Positions 59,646 to 64,000 of a DNA stretch of 64,000 bases are shown here, piece by piece (position 1 is the stretch's first letter; every line of letters begins with the position of its first letter). The notes under the pieces were generated by a model. That model worked only from the letters and a program-made list of their open reading frames with translations. It searched no databases and was not told where the DNA came from. Position numbers and translations under genes: made by a program. This DNA is from Derxia gummosa DSM 723 (lineage in GTDB: Bacteria; Pseudomonadota; Gammaproteobacteria; Burkholderiales; Burkholderiaceae_E): assembly GCF_000482785.1 (NCBI RefSeq), contig NZ_KI519499.1:1-64000 (forward strand), read 5' to 3'.

Positions 59646-60899
59646 TCATCGGGCGGCGCTCCAGCCGTCGGTCAGCGTGCCGAGGAAGGCGACGACATCC
59701 GCGATCTCGGCCTCGGTCAGCGCGGGCGCGTCGCCGGGCTTGCGGTTGTAGGGCGCCTCTGTCGTGTTGACGTTGCGGCGGTACTCGGCCGGCAGGTCGT
59801 TGAACTTGACCACCACGCCATCGACGGTCGGGTACCAGGCGGCGGGATCGGTGTCGCGCGTGACGTAGAAGCGGATCGCCTCGGTCAGCGACTTGAAGCG
59901 GCCGTTGTGGAAAAGCGCGCCGCGCAGCGCCACGTTGCGCAGCGACGGCACCTTGAATGCGCCGCACAGGTCGGTGCGGTGGGCGAGACTGCCGTCGGGC
60001 CGGGCGCACAGGCCGAGGTCGTAGTGGGCAGGGTCGGCGTTGGCGGCGATCTCGTCGTTGCGCGGCACGCCGAGCGCGTCGTAGCTGAAGTCGGTGAACA
60101 GCGGCGACGCGCCGTCGGCGCCCTTGGCGCTCGGGTGACAGGCGAAGCAGTTGCCCTTGGCCGGGTTGTTGAACAGCGCCAGGCCGCGCTGCTCGGCGGC
60201 GGTCAGCGTGGTCTTGCCGGCGAGGAAGGCGTCGTACTTGCTGGTGAAGGCGCGGAAGTCGCCGTCCTCGCGCTCATAGGCCTGGATCGCGTAGGTGATG
60301 CGGTCGTAGGCCAGTTCGGGATTGCTGAAGATCGTCGCGCCGAACACGGCCTTGAAGTCCTCGGCATAGCTGGCCTTCGCCACCGCGGCCACCACGGCCG
60401 CCTTCGACGGCATGGCCATCTCGACCGGGTTGAGGAAGGGGCCGGCGGCCTGCTCGGCCAGTGATTGCGCCCGGCCGTCCCAGAAGAAGCCACCCGTCGG
60501 CGTGCCGTCGGCCGCGAAGTAGAAGGCGGTGTTGAAGGCAAGGTAGTCGGCCGAGGGCGCGGCGCGGCTGCCCTGGAGCGTGAGATCGGCGCCACCGAGT
60601 TGCACCGCGAGCGAATTGGGCGCGGCACGGCCGAAGGCGGCGTCATGGCAGCTCGCGCAGGACTGCCTGCCCGACAGCGACAGCGAGGTGTCGACGAACA
60701 GCTTCTCGCCGAGCCGGGCGGTGGCACTCATCGCCGATGCCGTCGTCGCCGCGCTGCTGCCGCCGGCAGTGCCGCCACCGCCGCAAGCGGCGAGCGTGGC
60801 CGTCATGGCCAGCGCGGCGCCGATGGCCGCGAGGCGAGATCCGCGCGTGAATGCCGTCGCGCGTCCGTGCTGCCGATGCGCTGCCCTGTTGACCGTCAT
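59646..60899 (-). CDS. Di-haem cytochrome c peroxidase/MauG-like lipoprotein
   Basis: This 417-residue protein has a lipoprotein signal with lipobox LAAC (Cys39). Two haem c sites are present: CASCH (81-85) and CFACH (251-255). The overall pattern is that of bacterial di-haem peroxidases and MauG relatives, with conserved FWDGRAQSLAEQA (about 139-151) and PSLRNVALRGALFHNGRF near 319-336. AGGAG precedes the ATG. It is the first gene of a five-gene operon with a porin, an FMN-binding protein, ApbE and a membrane protein. It may be a peroxidase or an electron-transfer or oxidative enzyme in the periplasm. Confidence 0.9.
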   Translation of the reverse strand: MTVNRAAHRQHGRATAFTRGSRLAAIGAALAMTATLAACGGGGTAGGSSAATTASAMSATARLGEKLFVDTSLSLSGRQSCASCHDAAFGRAAPNSLAVQLGGADLTLQGSRAAPSADYLAFNTAFYFAADGTPTGGFFWDGRAQSLAEQAAGPFLNPVEMAMPSKAAVVAAVAKASYAEDFKAVFGATIFSNPELAYDRITYAIQAYEREDGDFRAFTSKYDAFLAGKTTLTAAEQRGLALFNNPAKGNCFACHPSAKGADGASPLFTDFSYDALGVPRNDEIAANADPAHYDLGLCARPDGSLAHRTDLCGAFKVPSLRNVALRGALFHNGRFKSLTEAIRFYVTRDTDPAAWYPTVDGVVVKFNDLPAEYRRNVNTTEAPYNRKPGDAPALTEAEIADVVAFLGTLTDGWSAAR

Positions 60900-60951
60900 G
60901 CCTGGACTCCTGGCGGCGCATACACCGATCGGATACGCCGCGCAACATTAA

Positions 60952-60966
60952 TGAGAATGGTTCGCG
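60952..60966. promoter_or_regulatory. Fur-box-like site near the peroxidase operon start
   Basis: TGAGAAT-G-GTTCGCG matches the left half of the 7-1-7 Fur consensus (TGATAAT) at six of seven positions, but the right half poorly. It lies 53 bp upstream of the minus-strand peroxidase gene. On its own it is suggestive only. Confidence 0.4.
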
Positions 60967-61038
60967 TTACTAATCATGAAGTGCGGAAACCTGCCAGAAG
61001 CTTTCGAAAGAAACGCCTTCTTGCGTTGCAGCAACTAC

Positions 61039-61067
61039 TTGCCAAGCCGGCGCGGCTTACCTATATT
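61039..61067 (+). promoter_or_regulatory. Sigma-70 promoter of bfd-hemP
   Basis: TTGCCA (61039-61044), a 17-bp spacer and TATATT (61062-61067) each match the consensus at five of six positions. The ATG of the bfd-like gene is 85 bp downstream. A Fur-like palindrome starts 3 bp after the -10. Confidence 0.75.
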
Positions 61068-61070
61068 GAA

Positions 61071-61085
61071 TGCGAATGATTCGCG
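61071..61085. promoter_or_regulatory. Fur-box-like palindrome at the bfd-hemP transcription start
   Basis: TGCGAAT-G-ATTCGCG contains a perfect 6-1-6 palindrome (GCGAAT / ATTCGC) in the 7-1-7 Fur layout. It covers the expected transcription start of the promoter at 61039-61067, so a bound repressor would block transcription. The iron-related genes on both sides support Fur. Confidence 0.65.
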
Positions 61086-61152
61086 TTTGCTCGAATCAAT
61101 ATCCCAACCGATTCACGCGGCCGTGCCGCCTGCATCCCGGAGGACCGATTCC

Positions 61153-61371
61153 ATGATCGTCTGCGTCTGCCACAACGTCTCGGAGCGCAAGCTGCGCAAG
61201 TGCATCCATGACGGAGCGAGCTGCGTGCGCGACCTGCGCGAGGCCTCGGGACTGGGAGGCACCTGCGGCAAGTGCGTGCCCGAGGCGCGCGCGATGCTGC
61301 GCGAAGCCGAGGCGGCCAGCACGGCTGCAACGGGCTTCGGCGGCTTGGGCATGGGACTGGCGGCGGCATGA
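61153..61371 (+). CDS. bfd: Bacterioferritin-associated ferredoxin-like (2Fe-2S) protein
   Basis: The 72-residue protein has the Bfd cysteine pattern: CVCHNVSE (C4, C6) and GTCGKC (C38, C41), ligating a [2Fe-2S] cluster. Bfd reduces bacterioferritin to release stored iron and is induced under iron limitation, consistent with the Fur-like site in its promoter. GGAGGA lies 8 bp upstream of the ATG. The tail after residue 52 is Ala/Gly-rich. Its stop overlaps the hemP start (ATGA at 61368-61371). Confidence 0.9.
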   Translation: MIVCVCHNVSERKLRKCIHDGASCVRDLREASGLGGTCGKCVPEARAMLREAEAASTAATGFGGLGMGLAAA

Positions 61372-61589
61372 ACCTGGCCCCGGCTTCGAACGCGATGCTG
61401 GCTGCGGAGTCCTCCGCCGAGCCGGCGGGCGCGGCCCCGGCTGGCGATGCCGAGCACTCCGCCTCCGGCCTGCGCGTCTGGCCGAGCAACACCCTGCTCG
61501 CAGGCCGGCAGGAAGCGCACATCGCCCACAACGGCGAGCTCTACACGTTGCGCCGCACCCGCGCCGGGCGACTCATCCTCACCAAGTAG
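61368..61589 (+). CDS. hemP: Hemin uptake protein HemP
   Basis: This 73-residue protein ends in the HemP signature HNGELYTLRRTRAGRLILTK (54-73). The first 40 residues are Ala-rich and variable. HemP is a small, iron-regulated factor needed for haem utilisation in several betaproteobacteria. It is translationally coupled to the bfd-like gene. No haem receptor follows; the next gene converges from the other strand. Confidence 0.9.
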   Translation: MNLAPASNAMLAAESSAEPAGAAPAGDAEHSASGLRVWPSNTLLAGRQEAHIAHNGELYTLRRTRAGRLILTK

Positions 61590-61666
61590 TGGATGCCACA
61601 GGCGTCTTGCCCGACGGCAATCCCCGTCGGACGACGACACCAGACGATGACGGCGGAAACCGATAC

Positions 61667-63178
61667 TCAGCCGGCCTTGGCCACTGGGCGGGCGCGCAGT
61701 TCGCGGTCATCCACGCCCCAGACGATGAACAGTGCCGCGAGCGACGGCAGCGCCGACACCAGGAAGCTGATGCGTAGCGCATGGTCGGTCGCGCCGCGCA
61801 GGGCCGCCCCCTGTTCGCCCGACACCGGCGCGACCGCGCCGCTCAACACATCGGACAGTTGCAGGCCCGCGTCCACGGCCGGCGACGCCTTGAGCAACGC
61901 CAAAAAGATCGCGCCGAGGCAGGCCACGCCGACCGCGCCGCCGAGCAGCCGCGTGAACACCGTGAGCGCCGTCGCGATGCCGACCTGATCGCGTGGCGCC
62001 GCGTTCTGCACCGCCACCAGCGAGGTCGGCAACTGCGCGCCGAGCGCTGCGCCCACCACGATCACCACCATCGCCGACGCGAGCGGCACATTGCCCGGCA
62101 TGAGGGCCAGCAGCACCAGCCCCGCCGGCACCAGCGCCATGCCCAGACGCAGCGCCGGCCGGTAATGGCCGCTGCGCAGCATGTAGCGCCCGGCCGAGAA
62201 GGCACCGAGCGGCACGCCGAGGCTGAAGGCCAACATCCACAGCGAGGCGGCGTCGGACTCCAGCCCGGCCACCATCTGCAGCCGCAGCGGCAGCAGCAGG
62301 CCAACCGCCATCAGCGCCGCGAAGGCGAAGGACAGCCCGAGATTGCAGCGGGCGATCGTCGGCTCGGCGAGCAGGCCGAGCGGCAAGAGCGGTTGGGCCG
62401 TGCGCCGCTCGTGACGCAGGAACACGGCGATCGCCAGCGCGCCGCCGAGCGTGAGCGCGAGCTGGTCGGGCGCCTGCCAGGCGACGCCCTGCCCCAGCCG
62501 CGACACCGCCACCAGCAGCGCCGCCGTGCCGCCGCCCATCAGCAGCGCGCCGGTGAAGTCGATGCGCGGCCGCCGTTCCGACGCCGGCAGCAGCGCCAGC
62601 GCGCGCCAGATGATCGCCAACGTCAGCAGACCGAGCGGCAGGTTGAGCCAGAAGATCCAGCGCCATGACAGCCAGTGCGCGATGAAGCCGCCCGCAATCG
62701 GCCCGACCGCGCCGGCAAAGGCCCACACGCCCGAGATGTAGCCCTGGTAACGCCCGCGCTCGCGCAGCGGAACCATGTCGGCGATGACGGCCTGCGCCGT
62801 CGTCACCAGCCCACCGCCGCCGAGGCCCTGGAGCACGCGCGCCAGCACCAACTCGGGCATCGAACGCGCGGCGGCGCAGGCCATCGAGGCGAGCACGAAC
62901 AGCAGGATCGCGCCAGCCAGCACACGGCGCCGCCCGTACAGGTCGCCGAGACGGCCGTAGATCGGTGTCGAGATGGTCTGCGCGATCAGATAGGCCGAGA
63001 TGACCCAGGCCATCCATTCGAAGCCGCGCAGTTGCAGCGAGATGCTCGGCAGCGCGATGCCGACGATGTTCTGCTCCAGCGCGCCGAGCAGGATCGACAA
63101 CATCAGCCCCGCCATCACGAGCGGTGGAAGCGGAGCGGGATCGGGGCGGATGGAACTTGCGGCGGAAGCTTGGGGCAC
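61667..63178 (-). CDS. MFS transporter, DHA2 (EmrB-like) family
   Basis: The protein has about 503 residues and roughly 14 hydrophobic helices. Family motifs include LEQNIVGIALPSI in helix 1, YGRLGDLYGRRRVL after helix 2 and the Gly-rich GVWAFAGAVGPIAGG near helix 5. It probably exports drugs or small molecules with proton antiport. The start is uncertain: I use the GTG at 63178, which gives about 21 residues before the first helix; an ATG at 63115 is possible. The longest frame overlaps the upstream small gene and is Arg/Pro-rich, so it is unlikely. Confidence 0.88.
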   Translation of the reverse strand: MPQASAASSIRPDPAPLPPLVMAGLMLSILLGALEQNIVGIALPSISLQLRGFEWMAWVISAYLIAQTISTPIYGRLGDLYGRRRVLAGAILLFVLASMACAAARSMPELVLARVLQGLGGGGLVTTAQAVIADMVPLRERGRYQGYISGVWAFAGAVGPIAGGFIAHWLSWRWIFWLNLPLGLLTLAIIWRALALLPASERRPRIDFTGALLMGGGTAALLVAVSRLGQGVAWQAPDQLALTLGGALAIAVFLRHERRTAQPLLPLGLLAEPTIARCNLGLSFAFAALMAVGLLLPLRLQMVAGLESDAASLWMLAFSLGVPLGAFSAGRYMLRSGHYRPALRLGMALVPAGLVLLALMPGNVPLASAMVVIVVGAALGAQLPTSLVAVQNAAPRDQVGIATALTVFTRLLGGAVGVACLGAIFLALLKASPAVDAGLQLSDVLSGAVAPVSGEQGAALRGATDHALRISFLVSALPSLAALFIVWGVDDRELRARPVAKAG

Positions 63179-63245
63179 GGCGGGTCCGGGTCGGGCGAGG
63201 GCCGCCGAGGATACGGGTTGCGCCGCGCCGGGCGGGAGCCGTGTT

Positions 63246-63536
63246 TCAGCCGTGGAAGCGCACCGGCCGCGCGGTGTCGGAAGGGGAAGCGGCGCTCTTC
63301 GCGGGTGCCGGACCACAGCTCGAACAGCTGCCGCAACCCGATCCGCAACCGCCCGCCGCACTGGCCGGAGCGAGCCAGCGCGCGAGCCGCGCCTGACCGC
63401 CACGCGCCGCCATGGTCGCCAGTCCCTGTCTCAGCCGCGAACGAAGCCTGGGCATCAACTTGCCGAACACGACCCAGCCGGCCGCGAGCAGCACGCCACC
63501 CAGCACCAGCTTCTCGAACACTTCATAGAGCGTCAT
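63246..63536 (-). CDS. Small FeoB-associated protein with Cys cluster
   Basis: The 96-residue protein has one N-terminal membrane helix (LVLGGVLLAAGWVVFGKLM, residues 10-28), a basic middle, and the cysteine cluster CGSGCGSCSSC (64-74). It lies 15 bp downstream of feoB and is presumably co-transcribed. The cluster recalls FeoC-like or other small Feo accessory proteins that bind Fe-S clusters or metal, but it is not a standard FeoC. I know of short proteins in this position in betaproteobacteria, of no proven function. Confidence 0.75.
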   Translation of the reverse strand: MTLYEVFEKLVLGGVLLAAGWVVFGKLMPRLRSRLRQGLATMAARGGQARLARWLAPASAAGGCGSGCGSCSSCGPAPAKSAASPSDTARPVRFHG

Positions 63537-63551
63537 GCGCGATCTCCGGGA

Positions 63552-64000
63552 TCAGGCAAAGGCGGAGGCCAGCCGGTAGGTGACGAACGACGCCAGCCAG
63601 GCCAGACCGAACAGGTAGGCGGCGGTGATCGCCACCCAGCGCCAGGAATTGGTCTCGCGGCGGATCACGGCCAGCGTGCTCAGACATTGCGGCGCGAACA
63701 CGTACCAGACCAGCATCGCCAGTGCGGTCGCGAGCGACCAGTTGGCCGCGAGGATGGGCGCGAGCTGCTGGGCCTGGTCATCGGCCGTGGCCGACAGCGC
63801 GTACACCGTCGCCAGCGCGCCTACGGCCACCTCGCGCGCCGCCATGCCCGGCACCAGCGCGATGCAGATCTGCCAGTTGAAGCCGATGGGCGCGAACAGC
63901 GGCTCCATCGCGCGGCCGAGCCTGCCGGCGTAGCTCGCGTCGATCGCCGCGCCCTCGAAGCCCTCCGGCGGCGCCGGAAAGCTCGACAGGAACCACAGCA
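63552..64000 (-). CDS. feoB: Ferrous iron transporter FeoB, C-terminal part (runs off the window)
   Basis: Only the last 148 residues are present; the gene continues beyond position 64000. The visible part carries LWFLSSFPAPPEG, MEPLFAPIGFNWQICIALV and PGMAAREVAVGALATVYA, all typical of the FeoB C-terminal membrane core. The last helices are LATALAMLVWYVFAPQCLST and WVAITAAYLFGLAWLASF. FeoB imports Fe2+ across the inner membrane. It adds to the iron theme of the region. Confidence 0.93.
   Translation of the reverse strand, partial: LWFLSSFPAPPEGFEGAAIDASYAGRLGRAMEPLFAPIGFNWQICIALVPGMAAREVAVGALATVYALSATADDQAQQLAPILAANWSLATALAMLVWYVFAPQCLSTLAVIRRETNSWRWVAITAAYLFGLAWLASFVTYRLASAFA

Overview
The window is a high-GC bacterial chromosome segment, densely coded and with no insertion sequences, phage genes, rRNA or CRISPR arrays. 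Gene content and order point to a betaproteobacterium, most likely Burkholderiales-like: smc followed by zipA, the nudix-aat-bpt-pyrD block, a bfd-hemP pair, and a short unimodular QueF. This placement is inferred from gene order, not from a tree.

Layout. 0.4-5.4 kb: a YhaO/YhaN-like nuclease-ATPase pair. 5.4-11.2 kb (minus): MscS-type channel, zipA, smc. 11.5-14.0 kb: queF and a TPR-GGDEF protein. 14.2-20.5 kb: a bacteriophytochrome block (haem oxygenase, BphP kinase, single-domain response regulator, triple-receiver hybrid kinase). 20.7-26.4 kb: a BMP-type nucleoside/base ABC importer, split by a small secreted repeat protein with its own terminator. 26.5-34.6 kb: acyl-CoA synthetase, then a uracil-catabolism (URC-type) and salvage set (urc1, urc4, upp, cytosine deaminase) and a glycerate 2-kinase. 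34.6-36.4 kb: a NYN-LOTUS protein. 36.5-38.5 kb (minus): two uncharacterised genes and a fasciclin lipoprotein. 38.7-46.6 kb: the phosphate/polyphosphate region, pstSCAB and ppk (minus) with ppx divergent, with PHO-box-like sites. 46.7-49.3 kb (minus): sixA, a solo GspE/PilB-type ATPase, and initiator tRNA-fMet. 49.4-53.5 kb: nudix, aat, bpt, pyrD, thpR. 53.7-55.8 kb: an IclR regulator and a PBP7-type endopeptidase. 55.9-64 kb: an iron-themed region.

The right end is the most interesting part. A minus-strand operon encodes a di-haem peroxidase-like lipoprotein, a porin-like barrel, a periplasmic FMN-binding protein with a flavinylation motif, the matching flavin transferase ApbE, and a four-helix membrane protein with intramembrane histidines. 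It diverges from bfd-hemP across a region with two Fur-box-like sites, and feoB lies just beyond. Together these suggest an iron-responsive extracytoplasmic flavin/haem electron-transfer module. A second theme is the pairing of a nucleobase importer with the URC pathway. Starts were moved from the longest frame wherever a ribosome binding site, signal peptide or family N-terminus decided it.
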